A DNA stretch of 64,000 nt, taken from Hymenobacter cellulosilyticus. GTDB lineage: Bacteria; Bacteroidota; Bacteroidia; Cytophagales; Hymenobacteraceae. Below the pieces are notes generated by a model. The model saw only the letters and a program-made list of their open reading frames with translations, had not been told where the DNA came from and made no database searches. Below, piece after piece: positions 19,659-30,940 of the stretch. The stretch is from positions 2,718,501 to 2,782,500 of the forward strand of contig NZ_CP095046.1 of assembly GCF_022919215.1 (NCBI RefSeq). The letters are read 5' to 3'. The position numbers were made by a program, and so were the translations under genes. Every line of letters starts with the position of its first letter. Within the stretch, counting starts at the first letter, position 1.

Positions 19659-20444
19659 TTACGACAGGTTGTTCGACGTAGCCTTGGCGTTCAGGAACTC
19701 GCGGTTCAGAATGGCAATATTCTCTAGCGAAATGCCTACGGGGCACTCAGCGGCGCAGGAGCCGATGTTGGAGCAGGCACCAAAGCCTTCTTTGTCCATC
19801 TGGGCTACCATGTTTTCCACGCGGGTTTTGCGCTCTACCTGGCCCTGGGGCAGCAGTGCCAGCTGCGACACCTTAGCCGATACGAACAGCATAGCCGAGG
19901 CATTCTTACAGGCCGCCACGCAGGCTCCACAGGCGATGCAAGTAGCCGCTTCGAAAGCACGGTCAGCAATGTCCTTCGGAATCGGAATTTCGTTGCCGTC
20001 GGGCACACCACCGGTGTTTACGCTCACGTAGCCACCAGCCTGAATAATCCGGTCGAAAGCCGAGCGGTCCACGCTCAGGTCCTTGTTAACGGGGAAAGCA
20101 CTAGCGCGCCAGGGCTCGATGGTAATAGTGTCGCCATCAGAGAACTTGCGCATGTGCAACTGGCAGGTTGTAGTACCAGCTTCGGGACCGTGGGCCCGGC
20201 CGTTGATGAACAGGTTGCACGAGCCGCAAATGCCTTCGCGGCAGTCGTGGTCGAAGGCAACGGGTTCGTCGCCGCGGCGCAGCAGGTCTTCGTTGAGTAC
20301 GTCCAGCATTTCCAGGAACGACATCTCGGGCGAAATGTCCTTTACCTGGTAATCCACAATTTGGCCTTGGGCATTGCGGTTTTTCTGCCGCCACACCTTC
20401 AGCGTGAGATTCATTGGTTTGGCATTTGGGTTACTTCCAGCCAT
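19659..20444 (-). CDS. sdhB: Succinate dehydrogenase/fumarate reductase iron-sulfur subunit
   Basis: Iron-sulfur subunit of complex II, which passes electrons from the flavoprotein to the membrane quinone. At 261 aa it shows the [2Fe-2S] cysteines ([12 protein letters not shown], with CQL further on), the [4Fe-4S] set [11 protein letters not shown], and a third set [14 protein letters not shown]. Its sequence type fits the B-type enzyme of Bacteroidota. It is the last gene of sdhCAB, follows sdhA after a spacer containing an inverted repeat, and ends at a strong terminator. The start at 20444 is followed ten residues later by an alternative ATG. Confidence 0.95.
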   Translation of the reverse strand: MAGSNPNAKPMNLTLKVWRQKNRNAQGQIVDYQVKDISPEMSFLEMLDVLNEDLLRRGDEPVAFDHDCREGICGSCNLFINGRAHGPEAGTTTCQLHMRKFSDGDTITIEPWRASAFPVNKDLSVDRSAFDRIIQAGGYVSVNTGGVPDGNEIPIPKDIADRAFEAATCIACGACVAACKNASAMLFVSAKVSQLALLPQGQVERKTRVENMVAQMDKEGFGACSNIGSCAAECPVGISLENIAILNREFLNAKATSNNLS

Positions 20445-20462
20445 GGTATTTCAAGAGTATTG

Positions 20463-20538
20463 AGTAGTGGGTACTGGGTAGTGAGAATAGGAAAACAACG
20501 TTTGGAGCGGGCAAGTGCCGCCCCAAACCCCGTACTCA

Positions 20539-20543
<5 letters not shown>
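20463..20543 (-). repeat. Inverted repeat in the sdhA-sdhB spacer
   Basis: AGTAGTGGGTAC at 20463-20474 and its complement at 20532-20543 match at 11 of 12 positions. In the transcript the first arm overlaps the sdhA stop codon and the second lies shortly before the sdhB start, the same arrangement as in the dcw spacers. Confidence 0.6.
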
Positions 20544-22472
<1,929 letters not shown>

Positions 22473-22493
22473 CGGAATGGTCGAGGTTAGGAT

Positions 22494-23165
22494 TTATTTG
22501 AAAAAGTAGAAGTACAGGGGCATGGCAGCGAAACCGGCCGACACGATGACCGAAAAGGCATAGCCCACGAACTTAATGGCCGGCGTGTATTTGCGGTGGT
22601 TCAGACCCAGAGTCTGGAAGGCACTGCGGAAGCCGTGAATCAGGTGGTAACCCAGGGCAATCTGGGCTGCAACGTACAGAATTACATACCAGAGCTGCTT
22701 GAAGGAAGTAGCCACCAGCGTGTAGAGGTCGTCGTTGTTGTTGATATCCGGGTCCAGCTCGCCGAAGCGCGCCCGGTAGAAGAAGTTGTACAAGTGTACT
22801 AACAGGAAAATCAGGATGATGGTGCCCAGCAAACCCATGTTGCGCGACTGCCAGGGACTGTTCTGCTCAGCGTGGTTGCTGACGTAGTTGGCACCCCGGG
22901 CCGTCTTGTTGCGCTGGGTCAGCACAATGGACTCGTAGATGTGGAAGCCAAAGCCCAGTACCAGTACCCATTCGACGGTGCGAATCAGCGGGTTGGTACC
23001 CATGAAGTGTGAGTAGACATTGAAAGCCTGCCCACCATCATCCTTGAACAACTGCAGGTTGCCGATGAGGTGAACAACCAAAAAAGAGCACAGAAACAGG
23101 CCGGTAATAGACATGATAATCTTGCGGCCGATGCTACTGGAAAACGTTTTACTGATCCAACTCAT
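22494..23165 (-). CDS. sdhC: Succinate dehydrogenase cytochrome b subunit (B-type)
   Basis: Membrane anchor of complex II. The 223-aa protein has five hydrophobic helices, as expected for the single fused anchor of B-type enzymes that bind two hemes b. Candidate heme-ligand histidines are visible in LVVHLIGNLQ, FGFHIYESIV, LLVHLYNFFY and GYHLIHGFRS. MSWISKTFSSSIGRKIIMSITG is a typical start in Bacteroidota. It is the first gene of sdhCAB, with a TAnnTTTG promoter upstream and sdhA 21 bp downstream. Confidence 0.93.
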   Translation of the reverse strand: MSWISKTFSSSIGRKIIMSITGLFLCSFLVVHLIGNLQLFKDDGGQAFNVYSHFMGTNPLIRTVEWVLVLGFGFHIYESIVLTQRNKTARGANYVSNHAEQNSPWQSRNMGLLGTIILIFLLVHLYNFFYRARFGELDPDINNNDDLYTLVATSFKQLWYVILYVAAQIALGYHLIHGFRSAFQTLGLNHRKYTPAIKFVGYAFSVIVSAGFAAMPLYFYFFK

Positions 23166-23205
23166 AGGAGTTACTGGTGGTTTTGAAACGGTCGGTTGTA
23201 TCGGT

Positions 23206-23236
23206 CAAAGGTACATGCCGACCATGTACTAAACAA
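23206..23236 (-). promoter_or_regulatory. Probable sdhCAB promoter
   Basis: On the minus strand, TACCTTTG (23206-23213) matches the Bacteroidota -7 box TAnnTTTG exactly, and TTG (23234-23236) lies 20 bp upstream as a -33 element. It sits 40 bp before the sdhC start. Confidence 0.6.
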
Positions 23237-23394
23237 TCCGAATTAGCGTTAACTGGGGTGGTGAATCAATCTTGGACTAAACCCGTTAGAGATTCTCACC
23301 AGAGAAGCAACCCAGGTAACCTGTTTTTTGTTAGGATTCTAGCAAGCTTTTCTCGACCTTCTTTTTTATCTCAGCTTACTAATCGTTTCATTCT

Positions 23395-26280
23395 ATGAAC
23401 CTTTCTTTACCGCGGAGTGCCGGTAAGTGGGTACTAGTGCTGATGGCCAGTGTGCTAAGCCTGTTTGGGCTGCACTCCACGGCCCAGGCATCCCACATTC
23501 GGGCTGGTGATATTCAGGCAAAAAGTGATACCACCTATCCTTTCGGGGATAAGCGCAACAATCCGCGTCGCATCTTCTTTAAGATGGTGACTTACACCGA
23601 CTTCGGCTCCACGAAAGTAGACGAGCCCGCGGTTACCATCTTCTTCGGGGACGGGACCAGTAGCGGCAAAAACGGGGTACCGCGATTCAGCCGGGTTCAG
23701 GTGACCGAGGATACGTACCGGAACGTCTACTATTTCGAGCACACCTATAATGCCGACCGCAGCTACACCGTAAGCTATATCGGGGAGAACCGGAAAACCG
23801 GGGTGCAGAATATGAGCGAGTCGGACCAGCAAACGTTCTTCATCGCCACGCGCATTACCATTGACCCCGCCCTGGGCATTAACCGCTCCCCGGTGCTCAA
23901 TGCCCCGGCTATTGATAAAGCTAGCTTCCAGCAAGTATTTCTGCACAACCCCGCTGCCTCGGATGCCGACGGCGACTCGCTGACCTATGAGATTCGGGAA
24001 AGCTACCAGGCTGGCTCTATCGACAACTCTATCAGCAACAATAACACGCCCATTGATAAAATTACCACGGGCTTTGTCTTTCCAAACCAGGTTTCTGCCC
24101 CCGGCGTCAGAGTCCCTTATTTAAACGAGCCTACCGGTTCGGGCGCGATTTTCCGAATCGGCCTCAATGATGGCCAGCTTGTCTGGAACTCGCCCAACCG
24201 CTTGGGTGACTTCAACGTGGCGGTAATTGTGCGGGAATGGCGGCGTACTGAGTTTGGCGTTCGGGAGATGGGTTACGTTATCCGGGACATGCAGATTCAG
24301 GTGCAGCCCACAAACAACAAGCGGCCCACCGTTAATATCCCGGCAGATATCTGCGTGGTGGCCGGGGTGCAATTGCGTAAAAAGATAACTGCTACCGACC
24401 CCGACAATGACCCCGTGGTTATTGAAGCCTACAGTGGTTTGATTGGTCGGCGGGTAGCCCCCGCTACATTTTCCCAGAGCAACTTAGGGCCTAACCCCAT
24501 TGCCCAGGGTATTTTCCGCTGGACTCCCGAATGCGGCGACGTATCCAGCCAGCCATACTTGGTGGTGTTTAAAGCCACTGATAAGCCCAAGCCTGGCGAA
24601 ACCCCGCTTATTGACGAGAAGGTGCTGCGCATTAGAGTCGTCGGGCCCCGACCCGAAAACGTGCGGGCACAGCAGAATATTAATAACGTCTTGCTGACCT
24701 GGGACCGGTACGCCTGTCAGAATGCTAGTAAGCTGCTGATTTACCGCAAGGAAGGTCCTTCCAACTTCCCGACCGATACTTGCCAGACCGGAATTCCGGC
24801 TTCCTCAGGGTTCGTAAAGATTGCCGAGCTGACCGACGTTTCGTTGCAGGCCTATCTTGATAACGGCGCGACTTCTCAGTTGCAAAGAGGCCGGACTTAC
24901 TGCTACCGGATCTACGCGGAGTTCCCCTTGCCAGCCGGTGGCGCCAGCTTGGCATCACTGGAAACCTGCGTGACGCTCCAGGGCCGCCCAGCCGTGCTGA
25001 CTCATGCCACCGTTGACATCACCGACCGCACCGCCGGGCAGGTAACAGTACGTTGGACCCAGCCCAAAACTTCCGGTAGCTTCCAGGCTCCCTTTGGCTA
25101 TACCCTATACCGTGGCACTGGTCGCAACGCCACGCAGCAACAGTCCGAAGTTGTTAAGACGAGCTCGGACTTGAAAGACACGGTGTTTGTTGATCGGGGC
25201 CGCAACACGCTGGAAAACGCGTTTACTTACCGGCTGGAGTTTTTCCAGAAGGATTTAGCAAACCCAACGAATCCGGTAGTTGAAAGATCCGGGCCGGCTA
25301 GTACGGTTCGGTTGAGCGGAGTGCCAAACGAGAGTGCTAACCAGGTACGGCTAAACTGGTCCTTCAAGGTGCCGTGGAAAAACACGGAGCCGGGCCGCTA
25401 CACGGTTATCTACCGCCGCAACCCGGGCAGTGCCGACTTTGTGCGCCTTGATTCGGTGCAGCGGGATACAACCTACATTGACCGCGGCGACAAACCACAA
25501 TTTCCGTTGCGGCCTGGGGAGACCTACTCGTATTACGTGCGCACCAACGGTACGTATAACGACCCCAATCTTCCGGACCCCCTGTTGAACCTGAGTCAGC
25601 GGCTGACCGTGCTGCTGGTTCCAACGCCATGCCCGCCCGTCGTAACGGTGCAGAGCGACTGTGAGCAGCTGAAAACAAAAGTGCTGAACCGGCCCGGCTA
25701 TTTCCCGGCGCCTGGGGAAACTTACACCAACCAGCTAACCTGGGAGTTGAATCCAAAGGACCCGGAAGGCTGCAGCACGGACATTGCGTACTACCGCATC
25801 TTCTACCGGCGCACAACAGATACCGACTTCACGCTGATTGACTCTACCAGCAGCCCCGTACGGTCGTATTCCCACCGCGGGCTTAGCGAGCAGGCTGCGT
25901 GCTACAAAGTGCAGGCTGTAGGTGTGCTGGGTGGCCGTCGTAGTGCACTCAGCGCGGAGGTTTGTGTCGATAACTGTATCATCTTCGAGTTGCCCAACAT
26001 CTTCACTCCGAACGGGGACGGTATCAACGACACTTTCCGGCCGCGGGTAGCCTCGCCGCTGCGCAAAGTGCGGTTCCAGGCCTTCAACCGTTGGGGTGTC
26101 AAGGTATTTGAGGGCGACGGTGACCCCAATATCAACTGGACGGGCAATGCCACGTCGGGTGAGCGGGGCAAAGGCGTACAGGTACCCGATGGTGTGTACT
26201 ACTACTTGGCCGAGGTCGAGTTTGCCGATGCCAACTCGACTAAGATTACCTACAAAGGCTGGGTGGAAATAACCCACTAG
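23395..26280 (+). CDS. Large secreted protein with T9SS type B (gliding) C-terminal sorting domain
   Basis: A 961-aa exported protein. A signal peptide ends near STAQA (about residue 32) and is followed by SHIRAGDIQAK. The middle holds several beta-sandwich, fibronectin-III-like modules (NVLLTWDRYACQNASKLLIY, GQVTVRWTQPKTSG, NQVRLNWSFKVPW), each with paired strands and few cysteines. The last 85 residues are the gliding-associated/T9SS type B sorting domain: LPNIFTPNGDGINDTF, FNRWGVKVFEG, and PDGVYYYLAEVEF. The protein should be secreted by the type IX system and stay at or leave the cell surface. No catalytic domain is recognised, so an adhesin or surface role is possible. Confidence 0.85.
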   Translation: MNLSLPRSAGKWVLVLMASVLSLFGLHSTAQASHIRAGDIQAKSDTTYPFGDKRNNPRRIFFKMVTYTDFGSTKVDEPAVTIFFGDGTSSGKNGVPRFSRVQVTEDTYRNVYYFEHTYNADRSYTVSYIGENRKTGVQNMSESDQQTFFIATRITIDPALGINRSPVLNAPAIDKASFQQVFLHNPAASDADGDSLTYEIRESYQAGSIDNSISNNNTPIDKITTGFVFPNQVSAPGVRVPYLNEPTGSGAIFRIGLNDGQLVWNSPNRLGDFNVAVIVREWRRTEFGVREMGYVIRDMQIQVQPTNNKRPTVNIPADICVVAGVQLRKKITATDPDNDPVVIEAYSGLIGRRVAPATFSQSNLGPNPIAQGIFRWTPECGDVSSQPYLVVFKATDKPKPGETPLIDEKVLRIRVVGPRPENVRAQQNINNVLLTWDRYACQNASKLLIYRKEGPSNFPTDTCQTGIPASSGFVKIAELTDVSLQAYLDNGATSQLQRGRTYCYRIYAEFPLPAGGASLASLETCVTLQGRPAVLTHATVDITDRTAGQVTVRWTQPKTSGSFQAPFGYTLYRGTGRNATQQQSEVVKTSSDLKDTVFVDRGRNTLENAFTYRLEFFQKDLANPTNPVVERSGPASTVRLSGVPNESANQVRLNWSFKVPWKNTEPGRYTVIYRRNPGSADFVRLDSVQRDTTYIDRGDKPQFPLRPGETYSYYVRTNGTYNDPNLPDPLLNLSQRLTVLLVPTPCPPVVTVQSDCEQLKTKVLNRPGYFPAPGETYTNQLTWELNPKDPEGCSTDIAYYRIFYRRTTDTDFTLIDSTSSPVRSYSHRGLSEQAACYKVQAVGVLGGRRSALSAEVCVDNCIIFELPNIFTPNGDGINDTFRPRVASPLRKVRFQAFNRWGVKVFEGDGDPNINWTGNATSGERGKGVQVPDGVYYYLAEVEFADANSTKITYKGWVEITH

Positions 26281-26299
26281 CCTAGGTAACTTCACGGAG

Positions 26300-26333
26300 A
26301 AACCCGCTTCCAGGCTTGGAAGCGGGTTTTTTT
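26300..26333 (+). terminator. Rho-independent terminator
   Basis: Perfect 13-bp GC-rich stem (AAACCCGCTTCCA and its complement) plus a T7 run, 20 bp after the T9SS-sorted protein gene. Confidence 0.88.
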
Positions 26334-26405
26334 ATTCCTGTATCTTGCCGGCCCAATCACCCCAAACTTTCCTTACTACCTCATTCCCGCCTTCACTTCC
26401 TTTGT

Positions 26406-27293
26406 ATGAAAGCAGTTATTTTCCCCGGTCAGGGCAGCCAGTTCACCGGTATGGGCCGCGACCTGTACGAGCAGCAGCCCGCCGCCCGCCAGCTGATGGA
26501 CCAGGCCAACGAAATTCTGGGCTTCAGCCTCACCGACGTCATGTTCACCGGCTCGGATGAAGACCTGCGCCAAACCAACGTGACCCAGCCTGCCATTTTC
26601 CTGCATTCGGTAGCCCTGGCCACGGTACTGCCCGACCTGCGCCCGGATATGGTAGCCGGTCATTCTCTGGGCGAGTTTTCGGCTCTGGTAGCGGCCAAGG
26701 TGCTCAAGTTTGAAGATGCTCTGCAGCTGGTAGCCCAGCGCGCGCAGGCTATGCAGGCCGCTTGTCAGGAGCAGCCCGGTACTATGGCTGCCATTCTCGG
26801 CCTCGACGACGAGACGACGGTGCGTATTTGCCAGGAAATTACTGAGGCCGGCAACGTCGTGGTGGCCGCCAACTTCAACTGCCCCGGTCAATTGGTCATT
26901 TCCGGCTCCCAGCGGGGTATCGAGCTGGCCTGTGAGCAGCTGAAGGCCGCCGGCGCCAAGCGGGCCCTGCCACTGCCCGTAGGCGGCGCCTTCCATTCGC
27001 CCCTGATGCAGTCGGCGGAAGCGGCGCTGGCACAGGCCATCGAGCGGACGCAGTTCTCGGCCGGTATCTGTGCCGTGTACCAGAACGTGGATGCCGCCCC
27101 GCACCGCGACCCAGACGAAATCCGCCAAAACCTGGTGCGCCAGCTCACGGCCCCGGTGCGGTGGACCCAGAGCGTGCAGCGCATGGTAGCCGACGGCGCC
27201 ACCGAATTTGTGGAGTGCGGTCCGGGCAAAGTATTGCTGGGCTTGGTGAAGAAGATTGCCCCGGAAGCGGCTGGCAGTTCGGCTGCAGTGTAA
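26406..27293 (+). CDS. fabD: Malonyl-CoA--ACP transacylase
   Basis: Cytoplasmic enzyme that loads malonyl groups onto acyl carrier protein for fatty acid synthesis. The 295-aa product shows the N-terminal FPGQGSQFTGMG oxyanion loop, the catalytic serine in AGHSLGEFSAL near residue 90, QPGTMAAILGL, the second catalytic residue in PVGGAFHSPLMQ near 200, and ECGPGKVLLGLVKKI at the end. The ATG at 26406 begins directly at the conserved MKAVIFPGQGSQ; an earlier in-frame start adds an unrelated tail. Terminators on both sides make it a single-gene unit here. Confidence 0.96.
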   Translation: MKAVIFPGQGSQFTGMGRDLYEQQPAARQLMDQANEILGFSLTDVMFTGSDEDLRQTNVTQPAIFLHSVALATVLPDLRPDMVAGHSLGEFSALVAAKVLKFEDALQLVAQRAQAMQAACQEQPGTMAAILGLDDETTVRICQEITEAGNVVVAANFNCPGQLVISGSQRGIELACEQLKAAGAKRALPLPVGGAFHSPLMQSAEAALAQAIERTQFSAGICAVYQNVDAAPHRDPDEIRQNLVRQLTAPVRWTQSVQRMVADGATEFVECGPGKVLLGLVKKIAPEAAGSSAAV

Positions 27294-27311
27294 GTACTGC
27301 TTTAGCTATAC

Positions 27312-27345
27312 AAAAACGGCCTGCTAATTCATAGCAGGCCGTTTT
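27312..27345 (+). terminator. Rho-independent terminator after fabD
   Basis: Perfect 14-bp stem (AAAACGGCCTGCTA and its complement) with a 5-nt loop and T-run. A/T runs on both sides suit the convergent genes on either flank. Confidence 0.87.
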
Positions 27346-27407
27346 CGTATAGATCTATAGTTGTTCAGTGTGTGCTGGCACGCAGGTGCTATCCCTGTTT
27401 GCGGTCC

Positions 27408-27860
27408 TTAGCCAAACATGGATAGCCCTAAACTGAAAGCTAAGCGTTGATTATCTATTTTCTCAAATTCCTGCTTTAAAGCTTCTGAAACGAAGACGTG
27501 CCTGTGGTTGAACAAGTAGATGCCTAGGCCTTCCGCCGGCGCCTCATAGATAGTCTGCATGTCCACTGGAACATGAATACTAACTTCTACATAGTTGTCC
27601 CAGGTTTGCTTTCTTACCGTATCGACCACCGTTACGGGGTTACTATCAACCTGCCCGGCTAGGGTACCAAGCACTGGCAGGTACTTCGTGTCGAATAGCA
27701 CATAGTCATAGTTCGTCAAGACGTCGACCGGCTCGTCATACTTCATGACCCGAAATGCAGCCGCGTCGGTTCTCCACAGCAGTAAGCTAGAAGAGTAAAG
27801 GGAATTTAGATGCCAAAAAGCCACGCTATTTGAATTAGGTACATCCTTAAATAGTAGCAA
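27408..27860 (-). CDS. Hypothetical protein, possibly an orphan immunity-type protein
   Basis: A 150-aa protein with no signal peptide. The N-terminal half has short beta-like strands; the C-terminus reads VFVSEALKQEFEKIDNQRLAF. That resembles the end of DUF1629/Imm11-like immunity proteins, including the one at 57406-57978 (FRYVSDEFIAACRKHNLTGI). The similarity is a visual impression over about 20 residues and may be misleading. The gene is more AT-rich than its surroundings, which suggests acquisition by transfer. It follows folK on the same strand after 45 bp. No toxin-like gene is adjacent. Confidence 0.5.
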   Translation of the reverse strand: MLLFKDVPNSNSVAFWHLNSLYSSSLLLWRTDAAAFRVMKYDEPVDVLTNYDYVLFDTKYLPVLGTLAGQVDSNPVTVVDTVRKQTWDNYVEVSIHVPVDMQTIYEAPAEGLGIYLFNHRHVFVSEALKQEFEKIDNQRLAFSLGLSMFG

Positions 27861-27905
27861 ATCGACTCAGTAATAAGTCGAACAAAGCAGAGTATGAATT
27901 AAAAA

Positions 27906-28391
27906 TCAGTAGTTAATCCTGTTCACGGTCAACTCATCCTGGCAATCTGCCAAGAGTTGCGTTACCGTCTTGCCGAACCCCGGATGAACTACTTCCGCCG
28001 CAATTTCGGCCAGTGGGACCAGAGCAAAACGTCGTTCGGGCAGGCGGGGGTGGGGCACTTGTAGCTCAGCTAGCTCCACAATCAGGTCATCATACAGCAG
28101 AATGTCCACGTCGAGGGTGCGGGCTCCCCAACGCACGAGCCGCTCCCGGCCAGCCTGCTGCTCGACCTGCTGACAAGCGGCCAGCAAATCGAGCGGCGAA
28201 AGGTCGGTGTGCAGCTCCACCGCCTGATTCAGGAAGGCGGGTTGTTCTTCTAGGCCCCATGCGGCGGTTTCATAGAGGCCCGACTGCGCCGTGACCTTCC
28301 CAGCCCAACTGCCAAGCCGGACAACAGCCGCCGCTAAAGTAGCCTTCCGGTCACCTAAGTTGCTGCCCAGCAGTAGGTAGGCTGTACTCAT
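27906..28391 (-). CDS. folK: 2-amino-4-hydroxy-6-hydroxymethyldihydropteridine pyrophosphokinase
   Basis: HPPK of the folate pathway: transfers pyrophosphate from ATP to the pterin. The 161-aa product has AYLLLGSNLGDR at the N-terminus, LYETAAWG, FLNQAVEL, and the hallmark RWGARTLDVDILLYDD near residue 90, followed by VPHPRLPERRFALVPL. The length is normal for a single-domain HPPK. Its ATG overlaps the TGA of the upstream hydrolase (ATGA), so the two are translationally coupled although their pathways are unrelated. Confidence 0.95.
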   Translation of the reverse strand: MSTAYLLLGSNLGDRKATLAAAVVRLGSWAGKVTAQSGLYETAAWGLEEQPAFLNQAVELHTDLSPLDLLAACQQVEQQAGRERLVRWGARTLDVDILLYDDLIVELAELQVPHPRLPERRFALVPLAEIAAEVVHPGFGKTVTQLLADCQDELTVNRINY

Positions 28392-29256
28392 TGGTGAGCG
28401 CGAAAAAACTCGATGGTCTTATCCGCAACGTGCTGAGCTAGCTCTGGCAGTTGATTCTCGTCCCAGGGGTGTTTGCCGCCGAACATGTGGCCCGCGCCGG
28501 GCACAATGATTAGCTCGGCGTCGGGCTTGTAGCTTTTCAGGTCGTGGGCCATCTGCACGGGCAGGGTTTCGTCCTGGTCGCCGTGCACAATTAGCAGGGG
28601 CTGGCGCAGCTTGTCGCGCACGTTGCCGGGAATGTCCAGGCGGGGCTGGTTGGCTTCGAAATCTTCCACGAGCTGGTAGTAAAGCGGCATGCGCTGCTTG
28701 GTCCGGGCATTTTCAATGAACTGCACCCCGTCTTGCTTCCACTGCTGCATCACGGCTTCGGGCCAGCGCGGGTTTACGCTGCTGATGGGCGCCCAGCCGA
28801 CTACGGCCTTCACACGGGCATCTTCGGCAGCTTTCAGCAGTACGAGGCCACCCCGCGGCTGTGGCCCACCAAATAGATGCGGCTTAGGTCCGCTTCGGCG
28901 GCGGGCAGCACCGAGGCCGGGCCGGTGAGGTAGTCGAGCAGGCAGCCCAGGTCGCCCAGCTCCAGGCTGAAGTTGTTGCGGCCAAATGCCTCCAGGTCTT
29001 CTAGGTCGCCGGTGCCGCCGGGCACCACGCCGTTGTGCGACAAGTTCAGCTTCACAAACACGAAGCCGTGGGCGGCAAAGTAGTCGGCCAGCACGTTAAA
29101 GTGGCCCCAGTCTTTGAAGCCCTTGAAGCCGTGCACGAAGACCACCACCGGCTTGGGGTGCCCATCGGGCCGGAAACGGGCATCGGCGGCAAACGGCCGC
29201 TCGTGATGGGGCGAGGAAAGCAGAAACTCGACGAGAATAGGAGCGGAGGTCGGCAT
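28388..29256 (-). CDS. Alpha/beta hydrolase family protein (frameshifted)
   Basis: Soluble alpha/beta hydrolase of the dienelactone hydrolase/peptidase S9-like type. KPVVVFVHGFKGFKDWGHFN carries the oxyanion HG motif. The nucleophile elbow YLVGHSRGG appears once the frame is repaired, LLIVHGDQDETLPV supplies the acid, and PGAGHMFGGKHPW the histidine. The frame breaks in the G-run near 28845-28850 (one G lost directly after GHSRG). The repaired product is 289 aa from the ATG at 29256. The stop overlaps the folK start. The substrate is not predictable. Confidence 0.85.
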
Positions 29257-29447
29257 GGCGAAGGGGTTTGGCGGCAAGGTAGCAGTTGGCGCAGAAGTTC
29301 GCGCTACCGGCCAGCCGGGCAAAGCAGTTGGCAAAAACTCTTCAGCATAGCTATTGGTTAGGAAACCGCCGTGCGGCCCCGTATCATTGCAGCGCTTTGA
29401 GCTGCTACGGCGGTTTCTCAGCCGCTTTGAGTTGCTCAAGCCCTTGC

Positions 29448-30428
29448 ATGAAAAGTACCCTGGATGTCATACAGGCCCCCATTGCGGCCGAAATGGAGGA
29501 ATTTGAACGCAAATTCCGCGCTTCCATGCAAACCAATGTGCTGCTGCTCGACAAAATCATGGGCTACATTGTCAAGCGCAAGGGCAAGCAGATCCGGCCG
29601 ATGTTCGTGTTCTTCACGGCCAAAATCAGCGGCGGCGACCCGCTGCCCGAAGCTACTTTCCGTGGCGCGGCCCTGATTGAGCTCCTGCACACGGCCACCC
29701 TGGTGCACGACGACGTGGTGGATGAAAGCAACTACCGCCGGGGTTTCTTCTCCATCAATGCCCTCTGGAAAAACAAGATTGCGGTACTCGTGGGCGACTA
29801 CCTGTTGTCGCGCGGCATGGCCCTGGCCCTGGAAAACGACGATTTCAACCTGCTCAAAATCGTCAACAACGCCGTGCGGGAGCTCAGCGAAGGCGAATTG
29901 CTGCAGATTGAGAAAGCCCGCCGCCTCGATATCACCGAGGACATCTACTTCGACATTATCCGCCAGAAAACAGCTTCCCTTATTGCCTCCTGCTGCGCCG
30001 TGGGGGCTGCCTCGGCTGGCTCCGACAAGGAAACGGTGGAGCGGGCCCGGCTCTTTGGCGAAAAAGTAGGCATGGCCTTTCAGATCAAAGACGACCTGTT
30101 CGACTTTGGCACCGACGAAATCGGCAAGCCCGTGGGCATCGACATCAAGGAGAAAAAGATGACCCTGCCGCTGATTTACGCCCTGCAGCAGGCCGACTGG
30201 CTGACCAAGCGCCGGGTTATTTTCAACGTGAAAAACAACGAAGGCCGCCGCGACCGGGTGCAGGCCGTCATCGACTTCGTGAAAAAATCCGGCGGCCTCG
30301 ACTACGCCATTACCGTCATGAAGCGCTACCGCGACGAAGCCCTAAGCATCCTGCACAGCTTCCCCGAGTCGCCTTCCCGCACCTCACTCGAGCAGCTGAT
30401 CAACTACACCATTGAGCGGGAAAAGTAA
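29448..30428 (+). CDS. ispB: Polyprenyl diphosphate synthase (trans-isoprenyl, long chain)
   Basis: Cytoplasmic prenyltransferase that condenses isopentenyl diphosphate units, probably to the octaprenyl-type chain used for quinones. The 326-aa product has KRKGKQIRPMFVF, the first Asp-rich motif LVHDDVVDES near residue 87, GDYLLSRG, and the second Asp-rich motif AFQIKDDLFDF near 212, followed by GKPVGIDIKEKKMTLPLI. The ATG at 29448 (MKSTLDVIQAPI) is preferred to a longer start that reads through the divergent intergenic region. Chain length cannot be set with confidence from motifs alone, so the symbol is tentative. Confidence 0.88.
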   Translation: MKSTLDVIQAPIAAEMEEFERKFRASMQTNVLLLDKIMGYIVKRKGKQIRPMFVFFTAKISGGDPLPEATFRGAALIELLHTATLVHDDVVDESNYRRGFFSINALWKNKIAVLVGDYLLSRGMALALENDDFNLLKIVNNAVRELSEGELLQIEKARRLDITEDIYFDIIRQKTASLIASCCAVGAASAGSDKETVERARLFGEKVGMAFQIKDDLFDFGTDEIGKPVGIDIKEKKMTLPLIYALQQADWLTKRRVIFNVKNNEGRRDRVQAVIDFVKKSGGLDYAITVMKRYRDEALSILHSFPESPSRTSLEQLINYTIEREK

Positions 30429-30449
30429 AGGGCTGATATGGGGGAAATA

Positions 30450-30620
30450 TGCTAATGCTCCTCGTGTCATTGCGAGCTTGCGAAGCAATCCGTCCTCTGA
30501 AATGTGCAGAGTATTATGATGCAAAAAGCCTCTTACTACCGCGGTAGTAAGAGGCTTTCTGATAAAAGGACGTGACTAGCTTCGTCGTACCTCCTCGCAA
30601 TGACAAGACGAGCATTAGCA
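30450..30620. repeat. REP-like inverted element with nested terminator (copy 1)
   Basis: Outer inverted repeat of 27 bp: left arm 30450-30476 (TGCTAATGCTCCTCGTGTCA and on), right arm 30594-30620, matching at all but about 2 positions. Inside lies GCGAAGCAATCCGTCCTCTG, shared with copy 2 at 32542-32702, and a perfect terminator palindrome. It fills the convergent junction between the prenyl synthase and zinc-ribbon genes. Tract identity between the two copies extends over about 30 bp. No open frame is inside. Confidence 0.8.
30525..30558. terminator. Bidirectional terminator inside REP-like copy 1
   Basis: Perfect 34-bp palindrome: AAAGCCTCTTACTACC, central GC, and its complement. It is placed to end both converging transcripts. 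Confidence 0.8.
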
Positions 30621-30637
30621 CGTCAGCGCATTCATAA

Positions 30638-30940
30638 TTAGCTTTTCACCTGATAGGCTACGCTTTCGGGCTTCACGTCCGACACGTCGAACATCACGCC
30701 GTCGAAGGTGCTTTTTACGGTGATTTCGTGGGTCATGTCGCAGCCGGGGCACTTGATTTCCTCTGTCTCGAACTGACCGTCGTCTTCGGTGGAGTTGGCC
30801 AGATGGTCGGGGGCCGGCACGCCAATCAGGTCAGTAAATACTTCCGTCTGGCACTGGTTGCACTCGAATTTGAGTCCGACGGTGCGGCCCTGCAGTTCAT
30901 CGACGGGGGCAGGAGAATTGGCTTTTTGCTGAATCCACAT
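30638..30940 (-). CDS. Zinc-ribbon-containing hypothetical protein
   Basis: A 100-aa soluble protein with two CxxC pairs: CNQC near residue 26 and CPGC near 64, spaced as in a zinc ribbon. The rest is acidic and ends in FDVSDVKPESVAYQVKS. The ATG at 30940 (MWIQQKAN) is chosen because the longer in-frame start covers promoter-like sequence. No pathway can be assigned. The gene converges on the prenyl synthase across a REP-like element, and faces away from the P450 gene. Confidence 0.6.
   Translation of the reverse strand: MWIQQKANSPAPVDELQGRTVGLKFECNQCQTEVFTDLIGVPAPDHLANSTEDDGQFETEEIKCPGCDMTHEITVKSTFDGVMFDVSDVKPESVAYQVKS

Noticed and set aside
19522..19746. Minus-strand open frame of 74 codons across the sdhB terminator
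   Set aside because: It spans the perfect terminator hairpin and reads sdhB DNA in another frame; not a gene.
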